Shown here piece by piece: positions 16,677 to 32,619 of a DNA stretch of 64,000 bases (positions are counted from its first letter, which is position 1; each line of letters starts with the position of its first letter). The notes under the pieces were generated by a model, which was not told the DNA's origin, ran no database searches, and saw only the letters and a program-made list of their open reading frames with translations. The stretch spans positions 23,267,112 to 23,331,111 of the forward strand of contig NC_072462.1 in assembly GCF_027596085.1 (NCBI RefSeq). Direction: 5' to 3'. The DNA comes from Anoplopoma fimbria. Its lineage: Eukaryota > Chordata > Actinopteri > Perciformes > Anoplopomatidae. The translations under genes were made by a program, and so were the position numbers.

Positions 16677-19084
16677 CAGAAAAGTCTCTTTTCCACTGTC
16701 TCTTTTCCACTGCCCCGCTCCTTTAGGAGACTAGTGGTGGGTCCTGAGAGTGAAATTGAAAAAAAAAATTCCCAAGCCACATATCTTACGCACATTCTGA
16801 CAGTAAAATGGCATTATTTACGAACACACAAATCAGGAGAAAATCTGCTTTGTTAAATACGTTTCTTGATTCTCATTGACACACTCGTTGCGAGATCTGG
16901 CAACAAACATCTTTGCTGACTAATTTTCGCAATGCTTAATATGGCTGATTTGGCCCCCTTGCTAGGACAACACCCATCTTCAAATTCAACCTTCATTTTG
17001 ATCTGCATCTGACACGGTTGTGACGCTATCGCGGTGTGAAATACCCAGTGTGTTGCAATTAAGTGACAATTGCAAATGGCAAATAATTATCTTATGATTT
17101 TAGAGACCTAAAATTTTGCTATTGAGGCTTTCAGGGGGTCTGAAGTGTGAATCAAAGGATCCAGGACCCCACTAGACCAGTATTTTGCACACTGGCTTTT
17201 GCAGGGACCAAAACCTATCCAGGGACAGACAGACAGAGTCATGGTAACTCACACACAGACTCACAAGGTGAAAACAATACCAGCGTTGCTCTGACGGCTA
17301 ACTCCACTAAAGTTCTCTATGTGGCACTACAGCATCAGCTCCTGTGTGTTTGCTTTATTCTACACACAAGGCCCCCGTGGATGTAAAACAGTGACGGCTA
17401 TCAGCACAGAAGCAGTTTTTAGTAAGTAGCAGTGAATCCAACTAGTTACAGATGGCAGCACATGATGGTGGCTCAGCCGACAGGGCTGGACTTGGTCTGT
17501 TTGTGTGTGTGGGTGTATGCACTGTATGTGAGTTCCAGTAGCTCTGTGGGCTGAAGCGGATAGGCCGCGCTGTTTGTTTAACCTTATCAGGGGTTGTCAT
17601 CCACTCAGGTCGGCGCAGAGTGGATTTCAAAAAGGAAACTCCATTTATTACCTTTATGCGAGGCTCACTTCCCCCAGAAGTGAGCGTGGCGCTATGAAAA
17701 CAACCGTTCACATGCCGTGTTATTGGAGCGAGTTTTTAAGCCTACTCCGATTATGTAATTGTGACTTATCTTAAACTCTGTGTATGGAGGTTTTGGGTGC
17801 TGCAGCTTTGAAAATGTGTGCGAGCACAGATACGAATGAAGACAGAATGAAAAACTGCTGATTTTTTTATACAAAAGTGTGCTCTTATGAATTAATAACA
17901 AATATTGCTTTAATCATCATTCATCTTTAAAATTTATTTTTATTTTTGGCCTGAGAAATCACACAGTTGTTTGAGAAAAGTTTTCTATTCTTTTTTCTCT
18001 TCTTTTCCTGAAAAAGATTTATGGTCAGAGAGAATGATTAAGAGGCAGTGACCTGTGTGTTTGACCTCCATTCATCTTCTTTGCTATTGTAATGAGTCAA
18101 ACTCACTCTAACACGTGGCACTGCCGCCTCCAACAATAATCAGAGAGCCTTGCCAAGAAGTTAAATGCCCTCTTAGGGTGACGATTAAGGATGCTGGAGG
18201 GGAAAAAACCACAAAGGTCCCACTGGAGAGATAAAGAGAGATAGAAAGTTGACTCAACAATGTGCCAACACAAATTGATTCCTGACAGAAATGCATTGTT
18301 TCAAAAGAGTAGCGTCCTTGACTATTTATGAAAAGGGTGATACTGAGTTATGTCAGTTTATTCAGAGATCAATTTTCAACAAAAGTCAGCCTCTCTCTCC
18401 TGATGAAGTCATACTGGTTGAATTACTTTTTCCTCTGCCCGCTTTACTTTTCTCTCAGCGCTCACGTGTAGCTCTCTCTGACCTAATTCTCCATGTGCAA
18501 TGGAAAGAACCTCAATCAACGCTGGAGCTGCAACTGAACAAATGACATTCATATAAAACTAATTTGCCTCAGCATTTACATTTTTAGGGAAAAATGAAAC
18601 CGCCTCTCGGACCACATTCACAGCCAGTGTCTTCTTCCGAATTCCTCTGAAGAGCATGGTTGCATTTCGGAAACTGCACGGATAAACAATGAGTTATTTT
18701 ACTGAAGTTTACAGACTTTATAACCTGCACAGCGCAGACTTTGGCTCAGAACTGTTGCAACGCAGCATGATGAAATATTAGAGAGGGCCTGCATAACATT
18801 ACTAAGTAGAAAACTTAGTTGCTATTATTATTATAGATGCTATTAAATTCATATTAATGTTCTTATTGCAATTTGTAGAAACGGGTATCTGAGACATATC
18901 CCTACTATTCAGGAGTTTTTAATTTTTTTATTTTACATTGTACATTGCACATGTGCATCTATTGTGCAATTTTTTTTTATTTTCATTAACTATATATTAT
19001 TTTATTGTTTAATCAATTAATATTTTAGTGTGTCTAAATATGTATATATTAACATACATATTTTAAAAAAAACGTGCTGGTTCT
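16677..19084. other. Non-coding stretch, no gene seen
   Basis: Long region without long simple repeats. An 8-bp hairpin with a 7-nt C-rich loop lies at 17,663-17,685 (GCTCACTT..AAGTGAGC). Frames up to 89 codons occur on both strands and show no domain. The end (18,840-19,080) is strongly AT-rich. Confidence 0.45.
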
Positions 19085-19180
19085 AATGTTTCCATGAATG
19101 ATGACATATGATTAATCAATTATCAGAATAGTGACATTTTTCTGTTGATCTACTAATTGATTAATCCTCTAATCGTTCTT
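19085..19180. repeat. Fragment of dispersed repeat J (ATTAATCGATT-type)
   Basis: GATTAATCAATTATCAGAAT, then CTGTTGATCTACTAATTGAT and TAATCCTCTAATCGTTC. This resembles the end of a fish repeat with stacked ATTAATCGATT words, and 55,095-55,310 resembles its other end. Divergence is high. Confidence 0.4.
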
Positions 19181-20355
19181 CATTTCTCGTATAGTTGAAG
19201 TATCTTCTAGTCATTGTGGTAATTGTGGTCATCCTTAACAGTCTTTAGATTGTAATCAACAATGTAAATAGTCTGTTATTAAATTATTTAACACATTATG
19301 CAAACCAAGACATTTTCAAAAATGTTTTTAACAATTTTACTGCCAAATTTTAAATTTCCTTCAAGGTAGAAAAGCATATTTCTCTTTCCAGGCATATTCT
19401 GATTTATGTCAAAACCACATACTCATTTCACAACCGCCTCTTTTCAAAGTCAAGTGTCTCGGCTGCAGCAACAGCTCTGCAGCACAGACCCCTCATAAAG
19501 TGAAACAGCAGCAGCAACAACAACAACATCCCCCAGACTTCTGGACAGTAGTTGCACTGATTCCCGTCTCCCACACACTTCAGCAACACGTGTTTTTTCA
19601 CACAAAACAGGCGCTAAACTGGAGTTGAGAGGGATTTCTAGACAACATTTCTCCCTGTTCAGTGTTCTGGTTGGTTCATTTATGGTGATGTTTTTGCGCG
19701 ATGCCCCTAAAACCTGCGGCGCGGTCGCATCAGCGCCACTGTCGTCCCACTCACTTCATCTGACAAATGCGTAGGCCAAGCATGCCTTGGCAAACCGCCA
19801 AAAGCACGGTGCCTATATTTTCATTGTTTGCTTTATAATTCAACACCTCAGGGGTCGGGTGTTTGAGTTTGTTTTCCAATATTTTGGTTGTTTTTGTTTA
19901 TAGAGTATAAATATTATATGATAATCCAAAATTAAAAAGGGTCATATTTGGGCTGGAAGCATAAAACTCAACACAATGCAAATGCAGGAGCAACAGATTC
20001 CAGTTAGTAGGTGACGTGAAAGTATTTATTTAAAAGAGCTAAAAGAACATTTTTTTTATTCCTTCAATAAAGAGAAATGTTTATTCCAGCCTCAACCTTA
20101 ACCCTGACTTCAGTTTGCATACACCTGCAGTGTTTAACAGATTCTACTTCCTATGACATTGTAGATATGTACTGCTTGTGTGTTCCTCCTCCACAAGGTC
20201 AAAACAATGGGTTGAGTTTGTCAGGCCCACGCAGGCTAGACTATACAACGCAGTCATGGAGGAAAGGTTATGTTTCCAGATGTGCTGTCATGTCTATGGC
20301 ACCCTGTTATTTACAAGAAAAAAAATGCAGTGACGTCTTCAGCTCTGTTTTTAGT
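19181..20355. other. Non-coding stretch, no gene seen
   Basis: Includes an AGCAGCAGCAACAACAACAAC run near 19,510 and a CpG-bearing part near 19,700-19,800 with a short palindrome (GCCAAG-CATGC-CTTGGC, 19,775-19,791). No gene recognised. Confidence 0.4.
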
Positions 20356-20605
20356 TAAAGGACATGTTTTTCTTAGTCCGTCTTTAAACAACAGGTGTTC
20401 ATTTAGACATTAAAATGGGCTTCGCTCGCACTTATCTTTCCTCCCATTTATAATGCCATAAAAAGATCCAGTCCTAATGCGCTTTCAGTGTTGGTGATGT
20501 ACGTAAGGGACAAAATCCACAGTCCTTCTTCTGTGCAAAAGGGCATTCAAAAGTTTAAATTTAAGCTAATTTGTTGAGCTACTTTCAATACTTTCTTTGA
20601 CAGCC
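20356..20605 (+). repeat. Dispersed repeat C, copy 1
   Basis: Starts AAAGGACATG and contains AAGGGACAAAATCCACAGTC and CTTCTGTGCAAAAG. The block from CCTAATGC to AAAATCCACAG matches the second copy at 33,500-33,550 in order. It is a family I recall from percomorph genomes. It lies directly before an A copy. Confidence 0.5.
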
Positions 20606-20639
20606 AAAGTCAGTGGATCACCAGCCAACACATTATTAC

Positions 20640-21095
20640 TGCGTAGTCTGTATATAAGAAGTGGACGTAGTCACCCGTTGATTTGTGGAAAGCCGTTTTG
20701 AAGATTGGAGTTTGGCGTTCTTTTTGGGTCACCATGTTTGATTACGGCCGTATTCATCTTGGCTTTTTTGCAACCATTGAACAGAAGTGCAATGTTTGAA
20801 CTGCTGAGGAGTGACATGTAGACGCTGTACACGGCTCTGGTAGAGGTAGTGACCTGTCAATCACAAGGAAACCAGCCCTAAACCATTTACTCCTTTATCA
20901 TCTTTTTTAATCTAAATGGACCATAATTTACTAAATGAACATCATGCTGTATTGAAGAAGACTTGAAACTAAAGAATGAGACCATAAACTCATGTTTACA
21001 ATGTTTACTGAGGGAATAAATCAAGTGGGAAGTAGGGTCATTCTCTCATAGACTTCTATACAATCTGACTTCTTTTTACAACCAGAGGAGTCGCT
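20640..21095 (+). repeat. Dispersed repeat A, copy 1
   Basis: Starts near AGTCTGTATATAAGAAGTGG and continues with CATCTTGGCTTTTTTGCAAC, GTGACCTGTCAATCACAAGG, GGACCATAATTTACTAAATG, AACATCATGCTGTATTGAAG and GAGACCATAAACTCATGTTT, ending near CAACCAGAGGAGTCGC. The same blocks occur in order at 54,262-54,665 (plus) and 56,630-57,078 (minus). No coding frame. The class is unknown to me, but it behaves as a short interspersed element. Confidence 0.8.
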
Positions 21096-24939
<3,844 letters not shown>

Positions 24940-25250
24940 ACACCGAGGTGTTGGCTGTTTGTGCCGAGGTGGCCCGTGCGGTAGCCGGCGGCCTTGTCCT
25001 CCAAGGAGCTCTGATAAGGCTTTGCGACGCGATTCCCCGGAGCTCCAAAAGGGGTTTGGTACATGAGCGGAGATTCATCAAAACATATGTGAAGTGGTCT
25101 CGCTGGCTGATTGAGGGCCTGATATCCTCTCCTCTGGTCCTCATTAGACGGAGGAATGGGGGGAAGGCAGGGGGGTTCCTCAGTGGGGACTGTAGCGCTC
25201 GGAGCTCCAGTTCCCAGCAACTGGGTCAGGCAGAGTGGAGCCGCCGACCT
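24940..25250. other. Low-repeat, CpG-bearing block; candidate regulatory region
   Basis: Balanced to GC-rich block with CpGs around 24,950-25,050 and no simple repeats. A plus-strand frame of 166 codons begins at 24,948, but the minus strand is also open over much of it, which fits composition rather than coding. The predicted protein shows no domain that I recognise. Conserved non-coding function is a guess. Confidence 0.22.
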
Positions 25251-25649
25251 GTTGTGTACATAACTGCGATATTTGAGGCCCCGATTCGTAGCAGTTCACT
25301 GCTGTTTGCTGCATTCCTTTTGTGTTTTAAACTTTGCACTAAAATGTGTCTTGGGCGATTGGATTGCAAATATGGTGAGTCCAAGTTGGTAAAACATCTG
25401 GATCTGCAATATGGTCTCACATTAATTCATTTCTTGAAGAAGTCTTAAGCTTTTGGCCTTGAGAGAGAAAGAGAGAGAGGCATGCTCTTCTTTTAGCAAA
25501 CAAGTTCTTCATTTAAACAACAGAATACAGTTTGTAATTGCCCTCTAGAGCGACACACAATCTTTTTTTAATCAACAGGACAACAGCCTTCGTTAGTGGC
25601 TTCCAAAACCCTATCAAGTCACTGTTTAAAAAATAAAGCCATTCCCAGA
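25251..25649. other. Non-coding stretch, no gene seen
   Basis: Short GAGA run near 25,465-25,480. No gene or repeat family. Confidence 0.4.
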
Positions 25650-25800
25650 CTAAGGTCTGATTAAATTAAGGCACAACTTGGTTAGACGCAGGATAAGATC
25701 GTGGTTTTGATTTATGTAAGTCCCTGGTTCATCTTTCGGGAAATATCGTGGTTTTGGTTAAAATAACTACTTCATTATAGTTTAGAGGCATCCAGTAAAT
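25650..25800 (+). repeat. Degenerate repeat G fragment
   Basis: GGTTAGACGCAGGATAAGAT with CGTGGTTTTG, and later ATCGTGGTTTTGGTTAAAAT followed by AACTACTTCATTATAG. This is the reverse complement of the TTATTTTAACCCAAACCACG type of unit found at 28,109-28,620. Confidence 0.5.
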
Positions 25801-28080
25801 CAGCATTGACTGCTGATGGGTTTATGGGAAATGAAGAGCAGTCTCTAAAGTCCAATATTTTGTTGACCTCTCTTCATCCACCCAGGCCTCGTTTGTGGCT
25901 CCGTTCAGCGTTGCAGAATAGATGGATTAGAGTCATCATTTTAAGCTTTGTCACTTGAACTAAACATATATTTGGCATTTGCTAAAATTACTTATTCTGC
26001 CTCAATATTTGCAATTCCTTTCTTCCATATTTGGTTTTGAGCATGACATTGCAGGTCAAGTAGTCATTCAATGTTTTTATCTACCTCCCAAAATGTCATC
26101 AAACCCCAACTATGATCACAAATGGATGTGATTGCAGTCAAAACACATGAAGTTCCAACGCGGTATGTGATGTTGTGACCACATATGTATTATGTGGCTG
26201 GTATCTGCTTAGTTTTGATCACAGTTCCCCACAAATACGATCCCACGGATTCCATCAAATGTGAGCAGAGAGCCTCTGAACATTAGTGACCACTAAGTGG
26301 CCACTAATGGTCAGGAACTGCAATTTGTCTCAAGTGGATGTAGAAAATATTATGTGAACAAAAGATGCGAGGTCTAAACAGAGCTGCAGACTCTTATTGG
26401 TTGACTGAAAGGTATAGTCAGTGGGAGGGTTCCTGATCAAGACCACAACGGTCTGGGTCCAAACTGAAACAACACAGGAAATAGTTTGACATTCATACAC
26501 ATCAGTAAAAATTAAGGACATACAGAGTGGTGTTTTAATTACATTAAAATTCCAGAAAATGTGGTGTAACACATTGGTTCAAGTGAAAAATTCTCAGGTT
26601 AAAGTTCGATCAATATCCCACTGAGGAGTGGTCACTTTGTTTACTCGTTCCTCTCAAAGCTGAGGTTCAACTACGGATGCCGATCATGAAGAGAGTATTA
26701 AAGTGTACACAGTTACCTCCACATTACATAAAATGTCAACATCATCATAAAATTGAAACACTTAAATGTAATGGATGGAGACCAACATGATAAACAGGAC
26801 GGAGGTATATTTGGTTCAAACAAGGTTCTTGTGGGAAACTGAAGAATTAAATGATTCTTACATCTAATGCATTTGTCCTCATTCATATCCATTTTTTTTA
26901 CTTGGAAACCATTAAGAGTGCTTTCCTGCAGCTGTTGTTGAGTCATTGACTAAACCAGCCTGAGATGATGATCAGATATAGCAACAGAATAATGGAGTAG
27001 CATCAGTCCTCCAAAGCACATGAAAAAAAAAAAAAAAAAAAAAAGTATCCAGATGGTTCACAGAACCTTTTTCATTTGTTAATTGCGGCCTGTTGCCTGG
27101 TACCTGGTCTGAGGTTTTGTTTTGCACAATAATGACAAAATGGCGGAGGTTAATCATCTAATGACCACTCTACTGCATTTTGGAACACAAAATAGCGGCT
27201 GTTCCCTTTAGGGCTGAATCTGTAACGGGCAGGTGGGCGGCGGAACAAAAAAAACCATTGAAAGTAATAATGTTAAAGATAGTAATCTCTGGAAAAAAGC
27301 TTAGTTATTAATACCGAAGTGAATGTCGCATTATGTTACTTTACTTAGTTGAAGTATTCATGTGTTAGCATTTAAAATGTGCCCTGGGTTTTGCAGTTCT
27401 GTGCCTTGTTTTCTTTGTCACTTGTAACACAGTTTTGCCCTCTTCACACCTTCCTCATGACAACATATGTCCCCTGTGTTCTAGGTGAGCTCAGTTCAAT
27501 GAGCAGAAGACAGGAAACAGGAAAAGGGTGGTGAGGCAGGGTAAAAAAATAAATAAAAAAAAAGTGCTCCAATACAGTGCCTATCCAATATTCATGGTTT
27601 GAGTGGCCAGACTGTTTCGCAGTCATTAGTGCACTTACTGCCTCTCTGCCATCTCACTCCGAGGCCCGTCACAGAGCCAGTCACTCAAGACGTGTTCCCC
27701 TGCAATAAACATGAGCCCGTCCTCTTCCAATGGTCCTGACAACCCCACTCAACCCAGCGCCCGACAAGGAAGGGTTCTTTTTGGGGGGGTTTTCACCGCT
27801 AGTTCCTTCAAAAGGGAGAAAGGTGCAGTCAGAGCATCGTCAACCTGTGAATATTTGGACTGAAGTAATAATCAGAGCAATGGGGATCACAAAATGATTA
27901 GCAAAATAGGAAAACGTTATCCATCAACAAATGGGTCATATTTTGGGGTATTTTCTCAAATCTTTGCCCATTTTTCCCTCTTCAGGGTCAGGCTGTTCTT
28001 GTGGCCTTTCACCCAGTAGACTGCTATTATTTTCCTATTTGAAATCTATAGTCAATGTTGACTTTTGAGACACGTTAACT
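25801..28080. other. Non-coding stretch with palindrome and A-run
   Basis: No gene. Holds the 29-bp near-palindrome at 26,281-26,309 and an A-run of about 22 at 27,023-27,044, preceded by unique sequence. No element boundary could be assigned to the A-run. Confidence 0.45.
26281..26309. repeat. 29-bp near-perfect palindrome
   Basis: Two 14-nt arms (26,281-26,294 and 26,296-26,309) are reverse complements with one mismatch around a single central A. The core is CCACTAAGTGGCCACT. Could be a dyad-symmetric binding site or chance; no copies seen elsewhere in the window. Confidence 0.85.
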
Positions 28081-28108
28081 CTGTACTTAAGTAACATCAC
28101 TTCTATAG

Positions 28109-28620
28109 TTATTTTAACCCAAACCACGATCTTCTCCTCACGTTCTAACACTAATTCTTTTTTTTAACTTAACTAAACCAAGCATAACTAATGTTCTTAT
28201 TTCAACTCAAACTACGATCTTTTCCTAAACTTAACCCAGTAGTTTTGTCTAAACATAAGGAAGTAGCTGTTTGCCTAAACTTAAGTAACTCAAGTATTAC
28301 TTAAGTACTTATTTTAAACCTAACCACAATCTTTTACTAAACCTTACAAAATAAAAAAATGTTTGCCCTAAACTTAACTAAGTAAAACAAACGTACAAAT
28401 GTTATCCCAAACTACACTTTTCCTAAACTGAACCAATTATTTTTTGCCTTAACTTTAACCAAGTTATAAAAAGTTATTTCTACCCAAACCATGTTCTTTT
28501 CCAGAACCCAATCTAGCTGTTTATTCTTTCTTAACTTAACCCAGTATTACAAAATTACTTATTTTAACCCAAACCACATTTTGTTACTGAACCTAACTAA
28601 GTAGTTCCATTCCCTAAACA
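28109..28620 (-). repeat. Degenerate tandem repeat G, six units
   Basis: A unit starting TTATTTTAACCCAAACCACG recurs in diverged form at 28,109, 28,197, 28,309, 28,401, 28,474 and 28,559, giving spacings of 88, 112, 92, 73 and 85 bp. Each is followed by TTCCTAAACTTAACC-like text. In reverse complement the unit is the GGTTAGGTTTAGG sequence seen at 14,900-15,180. The variable spacing and high divergence show an old array. Confidence 0.75.
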
Positions 28621-29340
28621 TGGAATTTACTTGTGCAGCTGCATTGATTGCTTGTGTTGCTAGACATTTGTAGGAAAATGCAAATATCACACAAACCTCT
28701 GTATGAGGATAAGTTGTTGGGGTCAGGAAAAGTCACAGGCTAAAGAGGAAAGGTATTAAGGATTGAAAGAATGTATACACTATCTTAAATTCTGAATTCT
28801 TATTCAAGGCAAACATACGAACATCCTGTTGTGAGACAAAATGTAACACCTACAAACTAAAAGTGCTAAAAACAGCATGCTCTGTGAAGCTGTGTGCATG
28901 GCATTGACTCACAGGGGGAAACCAGGTGAATGTCATCATCATATTGATTGAAACTATAAAATGTGCCTTGGCCAAGAGGAGAGGATGTCAATAAACAAGT
29001 CAACGAAATAAGAATTTTAAAGCCACCGGGGCTTTAATGGTATGTAACTGTAAACAGTGATTTTTAACTGCATCCCCAGTACAGCTATAGGTACGCTTGT
29101 TGCATTATTAACTTAAATATATGTTTAATTGATAACAGTCAGGTATAGTTTTAATATGACTGGATGTTGCTATGGTTAAATTTCCCTTCATGCAGCTAAA
29201 TATGAAAAAGAAATATCAAAACACTCATTTATTTTAAGTGGATGCCTGAAAAACTGAAATACCTGTTTGTGCATCTGAACTGGATGCTTTTCAAGCATAA
29301 TATTAATTACCAAAACATTTATTTTCTGCTGCTTTATAGG
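28621..29340. other. AT-rich non-coding stretch
   Basis: No gene, no long simple repeat and no dispersed family recognised. Confidence 0.4.
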
Positions 29341-29385
29341 CCAGGTTACCCTCGGGGAAGGGATTTTAATCTCATTGTAACCTGG
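29341..29385. repeat. Inverted repeat, 9-bp arms
   Basis: CCAGGTTAC at 29,341-29,349 is the exact reverse complement of GTAACCTGG at 29,377-29,385, with a 27-nt spacer. It stands at the start of a low-repeat block. Short enough to be chance. Confidence 0.6.
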
Positions 29386-30000
29386 TGGATAAAAGGGAAA
29401 GAAAAAGACCATTTCCGGTTTCGGTCTTGTCATCCGAAAATGAATGTCCTCAGATTAAGTTCAAATGTGTCTTTCTGTCACTATTTTATCACGGCACAGC
29501 GCTCGCACAATGATAGCTATTTAATTGGCGCCAGTAAAGCCAAGGCTCCCATAACTCTTTTTCTGTGTGTCTCTGAAGGCCAAGTTGAAGTCCTGATCCC
29601 TTTCATTGACCAGCTGTCCGTCTCTCTGCTTTTCTCTTCCTCCCCTTTGTTTTTTTTCTGTCTGCTTTCGGAACGCTCCGCGACACCATTTGTCTCCATA
29701 ACAAAGTCCCGGTGAATGGCGTTTTTGGCGGGCCCACCTGCAGGAGCCCCGGTGCTGGTCACTGCTCACCGCGGGCCTCCCAGGACTACCCACTGAGGAG
29801 GAGGCAATTAAGGCCTGCAGAAGGGGCCATAAATCTCCATAAACTTCAGTGAGCCACTCTCCCCCCACTTTCGCTGGACACTCAGATAATGCATCTCCTT
29901 CTCAGCGGCCCCCACACGGACTTCGGAGGAGACGAGTCCATCTCCTGATTTCCCGACAACTGGGCTTCTCCTTCTCAAAGTTCCTCTGCAGTCAAGGCCA
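29386..30000. other. Low-repeat block, candidate regulatory region
   Basis: Balanced to GC-rich sequence including ATAGCTATTTAATTGGCGCC near 29,512 and GCAATTAAGGCCTGCAG near 29,804. Frames of 115-157 codons exist on both strands over the same bases with no domain content. I judge this one of the more likely sites for a conserved non-coding element, by composition only. Confidence 0.25.
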
Positions 30001-30767
30001 TGGCTCAGGGTGAAACAATTTTTGACAATGCTTTTGAGCAGTGTTAATACAATATGTTGGGGTTTTGTTGCTTTGCTTAAAAAAAACAAAAAAAGAAAAA
30101 AAAACCCAGAGCAACACAATTTAAATAAAACAAAACAAATAGAAAAAGTTTATTTTTAATTTTGAATATGGCTTTTTGATGATTTTATGGATGATTTCCT
30201 ATTTTTGCTGATAAATGTCAGTGATTACGAATATTTAATTGTGCAAACACATTGCACAAAACATGATCAATTCCCTCCGTTGAGGCAAGAGTGAGTGAAT
30301 AAAAAGCCTTCTGACTATCATCGTGACTATCATGATTTCATGACAAAGTGCAAGCTGGAACATGAGTTATGAATTATAGAGGTACTTCCCGCCTCGATGC
30401 AATGTTAAGCGTTTTCCCATCATGCTGTACAACATGAAACCTCTTTTCTGTAAACGCGTGGAAATGGATTGTCTGGCGGTGCAGTTCAGCGGGGGAGAGG
30501 CACTATTCTCACTAATCAGACAGGACGTGCGACGGGAAACATCCCCCTTGAGGAGGAAATGCCTGCTTCCTCTTTATCTTATTCTTGAGGACATGCTCCT
30601 CTGCAAAGCTGCTGATGTATGGATTCAGCAGCCCCACCTATGGAGACGTAGGTGTGTGTGTTTGTGAGAAAGAGAGAGCGAGAGAGAGAGACTGACCATT
30701 GTTGGGTAATTACAGAGTTACCAGCACAGCTATTAGTAACATTGCTGTGATTATCAAAATTGTGTGG
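30001..30767. other. Non-coding stretch, no gene seen
   Basis: A-rich runs near 30,078-30,105 and a short GA run near 30,670-30,691. No gene or shared repeat. Confidence 0.4.
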
Positions 30768-31283
30768 CGGTGGTGTAGTACTCCAGGTCATTCTTGGTCT
30801 GGAGACAACTTTTTGAAGGCCTCGTCTTTGTCTTGGAGTCGACTGCATTTTTACTAGGTCGTCTCTGCCTCAGGATTATATTTCTAGATAAATCACTAAA
30901 TTGCCTGTGCATTGTCTCGACTATTTGTTAACATCATTACCGTGATTAGATGTAGAACATCCTGATTCAACTGAAACCAATCACTTTGGACTCATTTCGC
31001 ATTTTAAATTTGTGTTACTGTTAACACGTCATCTCTCCCCGCCCCACTTCACACACACTTCAGACACTACAAAACAGAAAACTATATCTTGTTGGTAATT
31101 GGTTGGTAATAAATGGAAAAAGAGTGCTAAAAAAAGATGGATAAGTTGATTTCAGCTCCTCAGTGTTTTGTATTTGTTTGCTTATAGAAAACACAGGAAC
31201 ATTTCCTGCACATGAAATTCACCTCTGCGATCCCTTTTGATTATTTTATCAAGACATTCTCATGACACACTCACACATATACA

Positions 31284-31327
<44 letters not shown>

Positions 31328-31580
31328 CTGTTAAAGAGGAGAATGAGGAGGAATTTGTATTTGTTTTCTGTGGGTGTTTTTATGGCAATGTGGATCATAT
31401 TCAGATCAATTTGAGGATTGCCTATGGTTTGTATGTTCTACATTTTATCACACAGTGTGGAACTGCCATTAGTCTGGTCTTGGTCTTGACACGGTCTCAC
31501 CCTGCCTTGATCTTGGTCTGACTTGGTCTCAACACCTCCATGACTTGGTCTCGGTTTAGATGGTCTTGACTACATCACTG
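30768..31580. mobile_element. Probable non-autonomous hAT-type transposon
   Basis: The ends are inverted: CGGTGGTGTAGTA at 30,768 and the reverse complement of GACTACATCACTG at 31,580 agree at 10 of 13 positions. The flanking octamers TTGTGTGG and CTGTGCGG agree at 6 of 8, both differences being transitions, as expected for a decayed 8-bp hAT target duplication. Both ends carry TCTTGGTCT-type repeats (TTCTTGGTCTGGAG near 30,791; CTTGGTCTTGACACGGTCTC near 31,480). There is no transposase frame. A (TA)20 array lies inside. The element end sequence is familiar to me from fish genomes. Confidence 0.55.
31285..31324. repeat. (TA)20 microsatellite
   Basis: Pure TA run preceded by ACACATATACAG, located inside the probable transposon at 30,768-31,580. 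Confidence 0.96.
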
Positions 31581-32619
31581 CTGTGCGGCTGCTATTTTCT
31601 TCTTTTAGTGGATTGGCTCTAGCGAATGGTTTCAGAATATTAAACATTTGTAAATACTTGCACCTTGCTTTGAATAGTGAGATAGACAACATATATTGTC
31701 AACATTCAGTTATGTGCTACTGGTACAAAAAAAAGTGTCCATATGATGGTGTGTTCAAGGGCTGGTGAGCTCTTAAAATCCAAGACTAGGGGGTTGGGCT
31801 GCTTAAATATTTACGACGCAAAAAACTACCAAAGTCCCATTAAGTTTTTAATTACATGCATGTGTGTATGGCCTGTTTGCTGCCTTCTTGAATTTCACAA
31901 TGATGCAGTTTATGCAGCTTAGAGAAAAAAACCATTCTGAAATATAAAAAAAAGTTTGCAAAGGTACTTCTTTTTCTTATTTGAAAAATGTACTTATATT
32001 TACTTAAAAAAATGTCCGAACATCCTGTTAATTGCAGAATAATGTCTACATTTAAAATACTCAGAAATCTGTGTTTTTTTCCCAGAGAAGTGCAACAGTT
32101 TTATAACTGTACACTGAGTTTCTGTTCCCTCCTAAGGAAAGATAACTGCTACTGAGAGGACGTGTTGATAGAAGTCTCTCAGCAGATGCTGTTGATGGAG
32201 ACGAGAAAGGTGTTGACTTGATCTGTGAACTGTCTCTCCTCTGCCTCCACTGTCTGGCACATCTCAGACACACATCTGGGAGGAAAAAACTGCTGTTTGT
32301 GCGCGGGGGCGTGCGTGTGTGTGTCACTTAGGCGTTCTACCTTCCATTGACCTGAAGATGCACTGTTTCTGTGTGCCGGTAAAACCACATGTGGAGGTGG
32401 CAGCGCAACTCATTCGATCCCTGCACCTCTCTGCTGTTCTTCCTCCCCCTCCTCCTCCCCGGTTCTCCTCTTTGGTGGCGTGATATCACTTTACTAGGTC
32501 ACCAGATTTCCCAGAGTCACAGAGGGGACAATGTCGCTCACCTCTTGACTTCTTTACCTCTTGAACTGAGATAAATTCCCCCCCCCCTGATATGGGGCTA
32601 AGACTGCCAGCTGTCATTC
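31581..32619. other. Non-coding stretch, no gene seen
   Basis: Short frames only. A C-run lies at about 32,577-32,587. Confidence 0.4.

Noticed and set aside
24948..25448. 166-codon plus-strand frame
   Set aside because: The opposite strand is open over much of the same bases and no domain is recognised, as expected from balanced composition with few stops.
29242..29868. 157-codon plus and 115-codon minus frames
   Set aside because: They overlap each other and read through a likely non-coding block; no domain or splice support.
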